A DNA stretch of 64,000 nt from Bdellovibrionaceae bacterium UBA1609 (GTDB lineage Bacteria > Bdellovibrionota > Bdellovibrionia > Bdellovibrionales > UBA1609). A program made the translations under genes and the position numbers. The stretch is from positions 310,001 to 374,000 of the forward strand of contig DCMZ01000008.1 of assembly GCA_002321895.1 (NCBI GenBank), written 5' to 3'. How positions within the stretch are numbered: the stretch's first letter is position 1; every line of letters starts with the position of its first letter. Under the pieces are notes generated by a model that searched no databases, was not told the origin of the DNA, and was given only the letters and a program-made list of their open reading frames with translations. Positions 8,642 to 17,592 of this stretch are shown here, in pieces.

Positions 8642-9646
8642 TTATTCGGGATTGCTGGTGGGCTTGGGTGTGTCAGGATCAGGAGTGGTTTCCGGGGAGT
8701 CATCTACAGAAGATTGTAACCTTGGGTCTGAACTGCTGGTAAAGTCTTTGCCTAGTCTTTCGCGAACGTCTTCGGCTAATTCTTCGAGATGGCGGAACTC
8801 GTCACCGGTTCTAAGTTTAAATGGGCGATCTTTACCAGCCAATAGATCATCTAAGAACTTTTCAAAGGCATAAATGGGGCCCGCAGTTCGGTGTGATAAA
8901 ATTCGTCCCACGATAAAAAGAAAGATAACAAACCCGAAGGACATGATCGAGAAAGTAAATAGGAAGGGTCGGAGAAACTTGGTTTCAAATCGCTTTGTTG
9001 AGCCAATCACTAAATCATCAATGACAACTTGAACGTAAGTGTACGAGAACACTCCGCTCACTACGGCAAAGGCCAGACCAATCACCATTAAGATAATACA
9101 GTATTTGATTTGAAACTTAGGGTTGATCCAGATTCTTTTTCTGTAATTGCTATTAGGCCATATTTGTTGACCGTCTTTTAATAGGGCATAGACCACCATA
9201 AAATAGCCCACCCATTGAATCATATCTGCCACATTAAATGCGGGTGTTGAGTTTTGTGGAGTGCCAAGCAGTAAAAAATCAACAACAGAGCCAGAGATAG
9301 TTCTGTCCGTTACATTGCCTAAGATTCCGCCAAGTAATAGCGACATACCTAGGCGCAGGATCATAGATCTTTGCGGTAGAAAATATTGAATGGAAGCGTA
9401 GACAAAAATGAGAAAAGCGCCACCTGTGGACAGAGAAACAATTCTTAAAATGGGGGGAAGGTCAGAAAACATTCCGAGCATAGCGCCGGGGTTTCTGTGT
9501 AAAACCAATCCAAAGAATCCATGGAAGACCGCTTTATTGCGTACAAGAGTTTCTAGAGCCCACTGTTTTGTGACAAAATCCACAAACCACGCCGCAAAAA
9601 CCAAACCTATAATGAGAGCCCACTCGCGCTTTTTAATCGATTCCAT
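8642..9646 (-). CDS. lspA: Lipoprotein signal peptidase (LspA) fused to a membrane HAMP-like module
   Basis: Residues 1-160 form a complete type II signal peptidase, the inner-membrane aspartyl protease that cleaves prolipoproteins. It has four hydrophobic helices, HRNPGAMLGMF (50-60), NVTDRTISGSVVDF with catalytic D123, and FNVADMIQW with catalytic D141. The family normally ends near residue 165. Here about 170 more residues follow: two further helices (about 180-205 and 225-250) around a short outside loop, then SHRTAGPIYAFEKFLDDLL (251-269) and LRTGDEFRHLEELAEDV, a typical HAMP-like linker. A serine/proline-rich acidic tail closes the protein. No stop or frameshift separates the parts. It converges on the exonuclease gene. 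The window encodes many lipoproteins that need this enzyme. Confidence 0.85.
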   Translation of the reverse strand: MESIKKREWALIIGLVFAAWFVDFVTKQWALETLVRNKAVFHGFFGLVLHRNPGAMLGMFSDLPPILRIVSLSTGGAFLIFVYASIQYFLPQRSMILRLGMSLLLGGILGNVTDRTISGSVVDFLLLGTPQNSTPAFNVADMIQWVGYFMVVYALLKDGQQIWPNSNYRKRIWINPKFQIKYCIILMVIGLAFAVVSGVFSYTYVQVVIDDLVIGSTKRFETKFLRPFLFTFSIMSFGFVIFLFIVGRILSHRTAGPIYAFEKFLDDLLAGKDRPFKLRTGDEFRHLEELAEDVRERLGKDFTSSSDPRLQSSVDDSPETTPDPDTPKPTSNPE

Positions 9647-9705
9647 ATTTAGGGTAGTTTATCAGGATATAAAACCGGCTGATAACTAAAAAAAGCGATC
9701 TGGAC

Positions 9706-11208
9706 TTACTTATAAACTCCTATAAGTGGGGTGAAATCACCGTTCAATGCCACCTTGTAGTTTTTCACTCGCTTGTGAACCACAGCCACTTGCTCGTCAT
9801 ACCAGAGTGGGATGATGGGAAGCTCTTTGAGTATGGTCTGCTGCACTTTTGAATACAGGCCTTTTCTCTTGTTAAAATCAGAAACATACAGACCTTCCTC
9901 AAGTAGGGTATCCAACTCAGTGTTTTTATATCCACCACGATTGCGACCTTTTGGAGGTGTTTCAGCCGAATGAAATGCGAGCCTATAGATATCAGGGTCG
10001 AGTACACCTACCCAACGCATTGTCGCGAGTTGGAAGTTCGAATTTTTAACATCACTGTAAAAGGTTCCCCACTCAAAACTCTCCATTTTGACTTTCAATC
10101 CGGCTTTGTTCAGTTGTTGAGCTATAACTTTGCCATTTTCCATAGCAGCCCGATTATTTGAAGTCTTTAAAGTTAAATTTAGATCTTTAAAACCCATGTT
10201 TTCGATATTTTCTACAGCGGATAGAAAATCAAATGGGATATTTGTTAACTCAGCGGCATGATAGGGGTTACTCGGAGTTAAAATACTGGTCGCCTCTTGA
10301 GCCAGGCCCTCGAGTTTATACTTAATGATTTCTTTACGATTAATGGCCTGGGCAATGGATTTCCTTAAACCTAAATGGTTTAAGTTGTTGTCTTTAAGAT
10401 TAACTAATAAATAGGTCATGGATAGGCCGGAATATTTATGAACTGTGAATGTATCAGGGTCACTTTCGAAATCTTTGACTTTGGATGGAGGTAGATCCGC
10501 TTGAACCACATCCAATTCCCCTTTCTTCAGCTTCTGATACCGTGTGAAATCATCCTTTATGACTTTAAATGTAATGTTCTCCATGAATTCTGAGGTTCTT
10601 TTAAAATGAGGATTGGCTTTTAGAACAATTTTTTGATCATTGATGTCTTCAAAAGAGTAGGGGCCTGAGCTAACTAATTGTGTAGAGAACTGGCTTCCTG
10701 ATGCTTCCCATTCGGCTTTAGGAAGAATTTTAAGAATGGGCAGGTCGTTATTTAAAAAGCTGGCTTTAAATTTATCCAACCGGACTATGACTTTTATTTT
10801 TCCTGAAGGTTCTTTATTGGCTTGTATGGATTTAATGGTGTTGAAAGTGGAGGCATAGGGAGTGTTGGGTCTTTGATAGATGCCAAAGGAGAATAAAATG
10901 TCTTCAGGAAGTACTTCTCTACCATTTGAAAACTTAAGGTGGTCTTTAAGAATAAATGTGTATTTCTCGCCCTCAATACTCCAGCTCTCAGCTGCATCAC
11001 CCACAATGGAAAGGTCTGGACCCACTTTAACCAAAGACTGAAAAACAATATCTACAATTCTCATTCCATAGGCATCGGTGGCGCGTAAAGGGTCCAAAGT
11101 CGAGGGAGATGCGCTGATGCCAACGACGAGATTACTTGTGCTGGGGTTGGAGCTAGAGGTGCACCCAATAAGTATAAAGCTCAACAGCAGGTAGGCAATG
11201 CGATGCAT
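9706..11208 (-). CDS. Lipoprotein oligopeptide/solute-binding protein (SBP_bac_5 family)
   Basis: A periplasmic solute-binding lipoprotein of the DppA/OppA type. The signal peptide ends in the lipobox LIGC with the lipidated C16. The mature part follows the family: an early SPSTLDPLRATD segment, the FSNGREVLPEDILFSF motif typical of family 5, and a C-terminal lobe with PIIPLWYDEQVAV. The length of 500 fits. No ABC permease or ATPase gene is next to it, so either the transporter is elsewhere or the protein is a stand-alone binder; the ligand is unknown. The ATG has a strong site (AAGGAGATCGTTT) upstream. It is divergent from dacB with about 86 bases between the starts. Confidence 0.85.
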   Translation of the reverse strand: MHRIAYLLLSFILIGCTSSSNPSTSNLVVGISASPSTLDPLRATDAYGMRIVDIVFQSLVKVGPDLSIVGDAAESWSIEGEKYTFILKDHLKFSNGREVLPEDILFSFGIYQRPNTPYASTFNTIKSIQANKEPSGKIKVIVRLDKFKASFLNNDLPILKILPKAEWEASGSQFSTQLVSSGPYSFEDINDQKIVLKANPHFKRTSEFMENITFKVIKDDFTRYQKLKKGELDVVQADLPPSKVKDFESDPDTFTVHKYSGLSMTYLLVNLKDNNLNHLGLRKSIAQAINRKEIIKYKLEGLAQEATSILTPSNPYHAAELTNIPFDFLSAVENIENMGFKDLNLTLKTSNNRAAMENGKVIAQQLNKAGLKVKMESFEWGTFYSDVKNSNFQLATMRWVGVLDPDIYRLAFHSAETPPKGRNRGGYKNTELDTLLEEGLYVSDFNKRKGLYSKVQQTILKELPIIPLWYDEQVAVVHKRVKNYKVALNGDFTPLIGVYK

Positions 11209-11294
11209 AAACGATCTCCTTTTTATCTCGTTGTAATGCTACACTTTTTTTATCATTGGAGAATGATAATAAGAAGCAAAACAAGGATGTGTTT

Positions 11295-12761
11295 GTGAAA
11301 TGTGGCCTGGGAGTTTTGTGCTCCTTTTTCTTAGTTTTTCTAGTTGGTGTTCCTTCGGTATATGGATCGAAAAGTGAGCAATCTGTTTGGTCTGAGGGAT
11401 TAAAGAGTCGCATTGATTATTTAATTAAGCGATCGGGCATTTCGCGTAGTCATTTATCTATATGGGTATCTACGGAATCTTTTGCTGACCAACTGCAAGT
11501 GTATGATCTTAACTCTCAATCAAAAAGAGTTCCGGCTTCATTAACCAAAGTGATTACTGGTGCCGCTGCATTGAGGCTCTACCCAGAGAATCATAAATTT
11601 GTGACTCGGCTCATGAGTCCTCATCCTATAAAAAATGGAGTTTTAAAGGGAGACCTTTATTTAGTGGGTGGTGGGAATCCATCATTTGTTTCTGAAAATA
11701 TGTGGGATTTAGTCAATGAGTTGAGGCGAACGGGAGTTAAGAAAATTGAAGGCCAGGTGATTGTTGATGATAGTCTTTTTGATTCCGTAAGATTTGATCC
11801 TAGCCGAACCCAACAGAGAGTAAATCGTGCTTACGATGCGCCCGTGGGGGCTATGTCGTTTAATTGGAACAGTGTTAATGTGTACATCCGACCGGGTTCG
11901 AGTAAAGGGAAGCCGGCCTCAGTCTATATAGATCCGGAGAATGAGTACTATGAATTAGTCAACAACGTGACGACCTCGGGAGGGGCGTCTGCGAGTGTTC
12001 AACTTAAACGAGTACCAGTGGGGAAGAATAAAGAGCGAATCACAGTTTCAGGAAAAATTGGTTTGTCCTCTGACGAAAAGGTTAAGTATATGAGTGTTTT
12101 GCGGCCGGATTATTGGTCTGGGTTTAATTTAATCTCCTTTCTCAAGCAGCGTGGTATTGAAGTGCAAGAGAAGGTTAAGCTTGGCAAGGTTCCGGGGAAG
12201 TCAAGAGTTCTATCTGATCATGAAAGCAAGCCACTCTCTGAAGTGGTAAAAGATATGATGAAGTTTTCAAATAACTATGTAGCGGAAATGCTCACTAAAA
12301 ATTTGTCTCTCATGGGCGCATCGAAAGAAAGAGGTACCATGGAGGGCGGTATGCATCGACTCCAGAAGTTTTTAACGGAGCGTGGATGGAAAGCTTCCGA
12401 TTTTGCATTAGTAAATCCCTCAGGGTTGACTCGGGATAATCGTTTTTCAGCCTTTGCAATGGCTTCATTATTGGATGATCTCAGAGACGAGTTTAAAATT
12501 TATCCCGAATTTTTAACATCATTTCCAGTGTCGGGTGTGGATGGAACTTTAAAGAAAAGACTCGTCGGGGAATCCACAAAAGGTTGGATGAGAGCTAAGA
12601 CGGGGATGTTAACCGGAGTGATTGGGTTAGCAGGGTTTGTGAAAAGTAAAAAACGCCCGCTATTTACTTATGTTTTTATATTTAATGGAAAGGGCAGTCA
12701 GACAATACGTGCCCGAGAGCTCTCGGATGAGATTGCATACAGTCTTATCAACGAGTCTTAA
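11295..12761 (+). CDS. dacB: D-alanyl-D-alanine carboxypeptidase/endopeptidase (PBP4, DacB)
   Basis: A periplasmic class C penicillin-binding protein that trims or opens peptide cross-links of peptidoglycan. The active-site motifs are present: SLTK (serine at about residue 82 from this start), SNN in MMKFSNNYVAEML, and KTG in RAKTGMLTG. The large insert after the first motif is typical of PBP4. I chose the GTG at 11295 because AAGGA ends seven bases before it and a signal peptide starts directly (MKCGLGVLCSFFLVFLV, then cleavage near VYG-S). A TTG 39 bases earlier would give a longer frame but has no ribosome-binding site. mltD follows within about 40 bases, suggesting a wall-remodelling operon. 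Confidence 0.9.
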   Translation: MKCGLGVLCSFFLVFLVGVPSVYGSKSEQSVWSEGLKSRIDYLIKRSGISRSHLSIWVSTESFADQLQVYDLNSQSKRVPASLTKVITGAAALRLYPENHKFVTRLMSPHPIKNGVLKGDLYLVGGGNPSFVSENMWDLVNELRRTGVKKIEGQVIVDDSLFDSVRFDPSRTQQRVNRAYDAPVGAMSFNWNSVNVYIRPGSSKGKPASVYIDPENEYYELVNNVTTSGGASASVQLKRVPVGKNKERITVSGKIGLSSDEKVKYMSVLRPDYWSGFNLISFLKQRGIEVQEKVKLGKVPGKSRVLSDHESKPLSEVVKDMMKFSNNYVAEMLTKNLSLMGASKERGTMEGGMHRLQKFLTERGWKASDFALVNPSGLTRDNRFSAFAMASLLDDLRDEFKIYPEFLTSFPVSGVDGTLKKRLVGESTKGWMRAKTGMLTGVIGLAGFVKSKKRPLFTYVFIFNGKGSQTIRARELSDEIAYSLINES

Positions 12762-12804
12762 CTAAATAGGGGTTTTAGCCGATATGTATCAATGGAGAGC
12801 GATG

Positions 12805-14247
12805 ATGAAATTGAGTGTGTTAAAATGGTACGTTGTAACTCTTTTCTTTACCTGTGCAGCCTTTGGGGCCGACGAAGCGCCGCCCACTGACTTTAAAGAT
12901 ATGAAGAAAACCGTGAGTACGGCTGAGGGAAGAGACTTTCGGTCGCCGGATTTTTCTGGTCAGGAGCAGCGGTTAGGATATCAGGTTGGCGCTTTTTCTA
13001 TTCCCGTTGGGATGGAAGAAAAAGTCTCTTTTTGGATTGATATTTATTCGAGGTTTACGACAGATCAGGGATTGTTGCATGACAGTCGTTTCCCCCATCT
13101 TGTTTATGAGTCCGTTGATTTTACAGATATAAAAGAGAATGGGAGTTTAACAGACTATCAAAAGCGCAAACAAAGAGAACGTCGGGTGAAAGAGGCGAAA
13201 AAGAGAATTCGTGAACGCCTGGATCGTCTTAGCCGGCACACCAGCTCTGCTGGTCTTGAAGGGGAAGATCTTCGGTATTGGATCATGTTCTCTCAAATCG
13301 AAGAGCCTAATAAATTCAAAAGTGCTAAGCATCGCCACAGATTGCGCTTTCAGTTAGGTTTAAAAGACCGGTTTCAAAGAGCGATTTTTTATTCCGGAAG
13401 ATACTTAGAAGAGATGGAAAAGATCTTTGCGGAGTACGGTCTACCTAAAGAGTTGACGCGACTACCATTTGTGGAGTCGTCATTTAATTTGAAAGCTCGA
13501 TCCAATGTGGGAGCCAGTGGCATTTGGCAATTTATGCGGGGCTCAGCAAAACCCTATTTAAAAATGAATGTTTCTGTAGATGAGAGAAACGATCCCATTA
13601 AGTCGACTCATGCGGCAGCAAAGCTTTTAAAGCATTACTACGGACTGCTTGAAAGTTGGCCGTTAGCTGTTACTGGCTATAACCATGGAGCCTATGGAAT
13701 GCGTAGGTTGGTTCGTCGTTACAAGACGACAAATTTGGTGGAGTTAATGGTGAAGCGCAAGGGGCGATTTGGATTTGCATCGGCTAATTTTTATGCCTCT
13801 TATTTGGCAGCCTTAGAGGTTGAGAAAAATGCGAAAGTACTTTTAGGGGATGTGAGTTGGGATCAACCATTTGAATATAAAGAAATTAAATTGGATAAAA
13901 ATGTTTCAGTAACGAACTTGCTCAGTTGGTTTGCCGGAGATAAGGAAGCTGCCCAGTTTTACAATCCACATTTAAGGCCACAGGTTTGGCGTGATCAGGT
14001 GGCTATTGGAAGAAAGAATTTTATCAGGGTGCCTGCGGAAAATTATAAAGTCGCGCAAGATGATATTTACAGATTACCAGCGGCAAAGCTTTACAATGGG
14101 ACCACATATAAAATCCGTCGTGGAGATACGCTCAGTGATATTGCAGACAACTTCGGAGTTAGGCTCAGTCGGTTGCGAGCAGCCAATGCTGGCATTAATC
14201 CAAGACGATTACTGCCGGGGCAAAAGCTGCATATTCCAGTAAAGTGA
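12805..14247 (+). CDS. mltD: Membrane-bound lytic murein transglycosylase D (MltD-like) with LysM
   Basis: Cleaves the glycan backbone of peptidoglycan with formation of 1,6-anhydro ends. After a signal peptide (1-21, ending AAFG-A) and a charged linker, a transglycosylase SLT domain spans about 195-330. Its catalytic glutamate is E224 in PFVESSFN, followed by the family's GASGIWQFM and later NHGAYGMRRL. One LysM peptidoglycan-binding domain closes the protein (YKIRRGDTLSDIADNF to LPGQKLHIP). MltD often has two LysM repeats; only one is seen here. I chose the ATG at 12805 because GGAG lies seven bases before it and the signal peptide begins there; the ATG at 12784 is possible. No lipobox, so it is probably periplasmic. 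Confidence 0.88.
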   Translation: MKLSVLKWYVVTLFFTCAAFGADEAPPTDFKDMKKTVSTAEGRDFRSPDFSGQEQRLGYQVGAFSIPVGMEEKVSFWIDIYSRFTTDQGLLHDSRFPHLVYESVDFTDIKENGSLTDYQKRKQRERRVKEAKKRIRERLDRLSRHTSSAGLEGEDLRYWIMFSQIEEPNKFKSAKHRHRLRFQLGLKDRFQRAIFYSGRYLEEMEKIFAEYGLPKELTRLPFVESSFNLKARSNVGASGIWQFMRGSAKPYLKMNVSVDERNDPIKSTHAAAKLLKHYYGLLESWPLAVTGYNHGAYGMRRLVRRYKTTNLVELMVKRKGRFGFASANFYASYLAALEVEKNAKVLLGDVSWDQPFEYKEIKLDKNVSVTNLLSWFAGDKEAAQFYNPHLRPQVWRDQVAIGRKNFIRVPAENYKVAQDDIYRLPAAKLYNGTTYKIRRGDTLSDIADNFGVRLSRLRAANAGINPRRLLPGQKLHIPVK

Positions 14248-14778
14248 TTAGTTCAAAGAAGACACTTGGCCAATAAATGGTAGGTTCCGGTATTGGCCAC
14301 CATAATCTAAGCCATATCCAACGACAAAGTCGTTCGGGATTTTAAAGCCCACCATATCCACTTTGCAGTCACACTTAAGAGCATCAGGCTTTAAAAGTAA
14401 ACTTGCCGTAGTGATGCTAGCAGGTTTGCGATTATTTAAGTTGTTTTGGAGATATTGCATGGTCAGGCCGGTATCTACAATGTCTTCAACAATCAATACA
14501 TGCTTCCCATTCAAACTCGTATTTACATCGGAAGTCATTTTCACTTCACCGGAAGAGGTCATAGCATCTTTGTAACTCGACAGTCCCAAGAATTCACAAA
14601 CTACATCCGTTTTAATTTCGCGAATGAGATCAGCAAAAAACATGATCGATCCCTTGAGAACGCAAATAGCTACAACATCCTTACCATTGAATTTATCGGT
14701 AAGCTCTGCGCCCATTTCTTGTACTCGTGTTTTGATCTCGTCTTCAGTTATAAGTGGTGAAATATCGATATCTAGCAT
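14248..14778 (-). CDS. hpt: Hypoxanthine phosphoribosyltransferase
   Basis: A cytoplasmic purine-salvage enzyme that joins hypoxanthine (or guanine) to PRPP. The 176 residues match the family's length. The PRPP-binding motif VLIVEDIVDTGLTM is at about 93-106, the early CVLKGSIMFFADL segment binds pyrophosphate, and the C-terminal PNDFVVGYGLDYGGQYRNLP stretch is the conserved base-binding end. Its stop lies immediately next to that of mltD (convergent, no spacer). tdk, another nucleotide-salvage enzyme, lies upstream on the same strand, but a 71-base gap separates them. For a predator digesting prey nucleic acids such salvage genes would make sense, which is inference. Confidence 0.92.
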   Translation of the reverse strand: MLDIDISPLITEDEIKTRVQEMGAELTDKFNGKDVVAICVLKGSIMFFADLIREIKTDVVCEFLGLSSYKDAMTSSGEVKMTSDVNTSLNGKHVLIVEDIVDTGLTMQYLQNNLNNRKPASITTASLLLKPDALKCDCKVDMVGFKIPNDFVVGYGLDYGGQYRNLPFIGQVSSLN

Positions 14779-14849
14779 GGGAATCCCCTTTGATTTGTGC
14801 CTCGAATGATATCAGTGGAGGGCTCCCATTGGCAATGCTTGGGTGACAA

Positions 14850-15500
14850 TTATGCTTGAACAGTGGGTTCTGTGATAGATTTTGTACCCATTTCATCTTG
14901 AGGGGCTGCGACCTGTGTCAATCGTACACTCAGTAGAGGGTCAAAGTGGTTTCGGCACCGAGCTTCATAGGACTCGGAAGACCCTACCAAGATACTGTCA
15001 TTCTGTGCGACAAGCCTTTGCGTGCGTGTCGCAGGGTCGCCACATACCATGCAGATGGCGTACTGTTTATGAATCACATCTGCAATGGCAAGAAGGGTAG
15101 GCATGGGTCCAAAAGGCTTTCCCTGCCAATCCGTGTCTAGGCCGGCTAGAACCACTCTTTTTCCTGAGTCTGCCAGGAGGGTAACAATGTCTACTATGCG
15201 GTCATCGAAAAACTGCGCTTCATCTATTCCCACCACATCGGTATTGCGATCAATATGAGGAATGATGTCATCGGAAGATTCAACAATAACAGAGGGGAAA
15301 GTGTTTTGATCGTGGCTGGCGACTTCGGTTTCAGAGTAGCGATTATCTATTTTTGGTTTAAAAACTATGCAATTCAGCCGAGCTAACTCCGCGCGATGGA
15401 CCTGTTTGATCAATTCAGAGGTTTTGCCGCTAAACATACAGCCACAAATAACTTCAATCCAGCCGGGTGTGATTTTATGTCTTGAAAAGTGATCGGTCAT
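14850..15500 (-). CDS. tdk: Thymidine kinase
   Basis: Phosphorylates thymidine to dTMP with ATP (type II, tetrameric thymidine kinase). The P-loop is in CGCMFSGKTSELI near residue 18, the catalytic/lid region reads VVGIDEAQFF, and the zinc site is visible as CMVCG plus a later CRNH. I set the start at the ATG at 15500 because AGGG lies six bases upstream and family members begin close to the P-loop; an upstream in-frame extension to 15599 has no site and no homology-like features. The resulting 216 residues fit the family. The tail beyond the zinc site (ending EPTVQA) looks unstructured. Confidence 0.9.
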   Translation of the reverse strand: MTDHFSRHKITPGWIEVICGCMFSGKTSELIKQVHRAELARLNCIVFKPKIDNRYSETEVASHDQNTFPSVIVESSDDIIPHIDRNTDVVGIDEAQFFDDRIVDIVTLLADSGKRVVLAGLDTDWQGKPFGPMPTLLAIADVIHKQYAICMVCGDPATRTQRLVAQNDSILVGSSESYEARCRNHFDPLLSVRLTQVAAPQDEMGTKSITEPTVQA

Positions 15501-15637
15501 GAATTTCCCTAGTCGTTGGTCGGTTAGAAAAACGATAGGGCAAATCCGCTGAAGTGTCAGTCCCCTTTTGAATGTGCTAAGCAGCAAAAGGTGCTGCAAC
15601 GCATATTCTCAGGCCATTTGATAATTAACTGGGCAGT

Positions 15638-16612
15638 TTATTGGGGTTCAATAATGAGAACGGCTTCTGCGTCACCGTTGAGAAACTCTTCTGAGCCGAG
15701 GGCTTGCAAGGGGCTGCCTTCAAATTGAGAGAGGTCTTCTTCGGAGAAAACGGCTCGAGGTAGAATGCCAAAAATCACCACTTGGGATTTTCCTTCACTG
15801 GTGACTAGATCTTCAGAACTGAGAGTGAATAGGTTTCCATCCGCAGATACCAAGTTGGCGAAGACTTTCACGGTCCATTGTATCTGGTCACCTTCAAAGG
15901 CATCAGCGCTGACCTCTATACTTAACCCAGAGTCTTCTTGAGTTTCAGGATTGGTGAAAGTGAAAGCCAGAGTGGTTGGAGTGTTGAGGTCAAAATTAGC
16001 ACCTCTACCGCCATCGAGTTCCACAAGTTCATTGCTATCTCTGGCTTCACTGATAAAGGGTTTGTTGTTTGCCGAAGGCAGAGAGTAAATATTTAATTCA
16101 CCAGCCTGATTGCTTCCTCGTGACATGGCTTGTTCCAGAAATGCAGTGTTAACTAAAGCAAAAGAATACTGCACTCGTTGAGGGGGTGTGGGGGTGGTTG
16201 ATTCAGCAGTAGAATCTTGAGAATTAGGGTCTACAATTTGGCTCGTCGCTGCGGTCAGGCCTTTGGTTTCATTTAATTGGCTTGCCGACTCTTCAGCGGC
16301 GAAATTCTCGGAGGAAGTATTATCTGTATCAACAACTGTGGGCTCAGGGTTGGTTCGTTTTGTGATTCTTTCAAAGAGAGAGTCGGAGGTATTACCACGG
16401 GGATCCTTGCCTTTTTGAATCTGCTTGTAAAATAACCCACCACCTATAAGTAGAAGAATGAGAACGACAATAAAGTGAATGGTTCTGTTGGATTTAACCT
16501 CTTCAGAGATGGTTTTTTCTGGAGGTTCATAGGCGTCCATATCAATTCCACAATTTGCGCAAAATCGATCTTTAGGTTGAGAAAAACCACATTTTTGACA
16601 TTGAACCATCAT
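15638..16612 (-). CDS. Zinc-ribbon single-pass membrane protein, function unknown
   Basis: The N-terminus has a rubredoxin-like zinc ribbon, CQKCG (C5, C8) and CANCG (C18, C21). A charged linker, one membrane helix (about 45-65), an acidic, serine/threonine-rich spacer (about 70-145) and a C-terminal beta-rich domain (about 150-324) follow. The topology predicted is ribbon in the cytoplasm and the large domain outside. Zinc-ribbon plus one helix is common in uncharacterised bacterial proteins. No catalytic motif is visible. It is divergent from the dcw cluster (88-base gap), so it may share a control region with rsmH. Function is not predicted. Confidence 0.7.
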   Translation of the reverse strand: MMVQCQKCGFSQPKDRFCANCGIDMDAYEPPEKTISEEVKSNRTIHFIVVLILLLIGGGLFYKQIQKGKDPRGNTSDSLFERITKRTNPEPTVVDTDNTSSENFAAEESASQLNETKGLTAATSQIVDPNSQDSTAESTTPTPPQRVQYSFALVNTAFLEQAMSRGSNQAGELNIYSLPSANNKPFISEARDSNELVELDGGRGANFDLNTPTTLAFTFTNPETQEDSGLSIEVSADAFEGDQIQWTVKVFANLVSADGNLFTLSSEDLVTSEGKSQVVIFGILPRAVFSEEDLSQFEGSPLQALGSEEFLNGDAEAVLIIEPQ

Positions 16613-16649
16613 AATAAATACCTAGACCCCCTTGAATTATATCGAAGTG

Positions 16650-16678
16650 TTGACACAGGACCACAACTAAGATTCAAA
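16650..16678 (+). promoter_or_regulatory. Candidate promoter of the dcw cluster
   Basis: A perfect -35 hexamer TTGACA (16650-16655) is followed after 17 bases by TTCAAA (16673-16678), a weak -10. This places a start point about 15 bases before the rsmH GTG at 16701, with AAAGG as ribosome-binding site inside that leader. The -10 is poor, so this is only a candidate. Confidence 0.35.
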
Positions 16679-16700
16679 AGCTAGACGAAAGGTAATACTC

Positions 16701-17579
16701 GTGAGCGAAAAACATGTCCCTGTCCTGTTAAATGATGTTTTAAAACTACTTCCTGAGGATGTTCGATCGGGTTGGGATGTCACTTTTGGCCGAGGTGGGC
16801 ATACCATGGCCATTCTTCAGAAATATCCAAAGTGTCAAATTTTAGGTGTGGACCGAGATTTAGCAGCCATAGACTTTGGAAAGTCCAATTATACCGTTCC
16901 TATAGAGGAAGGAAAGCTGCAGTTGTTACATGGTAATTTTCATGAAATTGAAGACTGGGCGGCGGAAGCCAGGGAAAAAATAGAACCTCAATTCATTTTA
17001 GCTGACTTAGGAGTGAGTTCACCTCAATTGGATCAGCCGGAGCGCGGATTTAGTTTCTATAACGATGGCCCGCTAGATATGAGAATGGATACTTCTAAGG
17101 GAATAACAGCTGCCGATATTGTCAATGAATGGAGTGAGGCGGAGCTTTCCGAGCTGTTTCAAGAGTTGGGAGAGGTTCGATCTCCTTTTAGGGTGGTAAA
17201 AGCTATTGTAGCAGACCGCGAAGAAACCCCCTTCACGCGAACATTACCTTTAGCGGATATGATCGGGCGTATTGAAGGGTGGCGTAAAAAAGGACATCAT
17301 CCCGCGACTAAATATTTTTTAGCCTTACGAATGCAAGTGAATGACGAGATTTCGAAGCTAAAATCCTCTATTTTATCCATGATAAAGGCCCTTAGTCCTG
17401 AAGGACGTTTATTAGTCATAACATTTCATTCTCTAGAAGATAGAATAGTGAAGTGGACCATGAAAGACTCAGAGATGGGGAAACTGGTTAACAAAAAAGT
17501 AATACAGGCAACTTGGAATGAAAAACAGCAGAATCCGCGAGCTCGAAGCGCAAAATTAAGGGTGTTTGAGCGGATGTGA
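16701..17579 (+). CDS. rsmH: 16S rRNA (cytosine(1402)-N(4))-methyltransferase RsmH
   Basis: Methylates N4 of C1402 in the decoding centre of 16S rRNA using SAM, and is normally the second gene of dcw clusters after mraZ. Visible family marks are VTFGRGGHTMAIL (SAM loop, GxGGH), ILADLGVSSPQLD, RGFSFYNDGPLDMRMD, and the C-terminal ITFHSLEDRIVK and NPRARSAKLR. The 292 residues are slightly shorter than E. coli RsmH (313). The start is a GTG with AAAGG eight bases upstream. mraZ is not upstream; instead a divergent zinc-ribbon protein is found. ftsL follows after 13 bases. Confidence 0.95.
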   Translation: MSEKHVPVLLNDVLKLLPEDVRSGWDVTFGRGGHTMAILQKYPKCQILGVDRDLAAIDFGKSNYTVPIEEGKLQLLHGNFHEIEDWAAEAREKIEPQFILADLGVSSPQLDQPERGFSFYNDGPLDMRMDTSKGITAADIVNEWSEAELSELFQELGEVRSPFRVVKAIVADREETPFTRTLPLADMIGRIEGWRKKGHHPATKYFLALRMQVNDEISKLKSSILSMIKALSPEGRLLVITFHSLEDRIVKWTMKDSEMGKLVNKKVIQATWNEKQQNPRARSAKLRVFERM

Positions 17580-17592
17580 GAGGAATGAGTGA

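Noticed and set aside
9656..9687. Inverted repeat AGTTTATCAG / CTGATAACT followed by A-run near the lspA start
   Set aside because: The A-run is on the wrong side for a terminator of the upstream reverse-strand gene, and the stem has a bulge.
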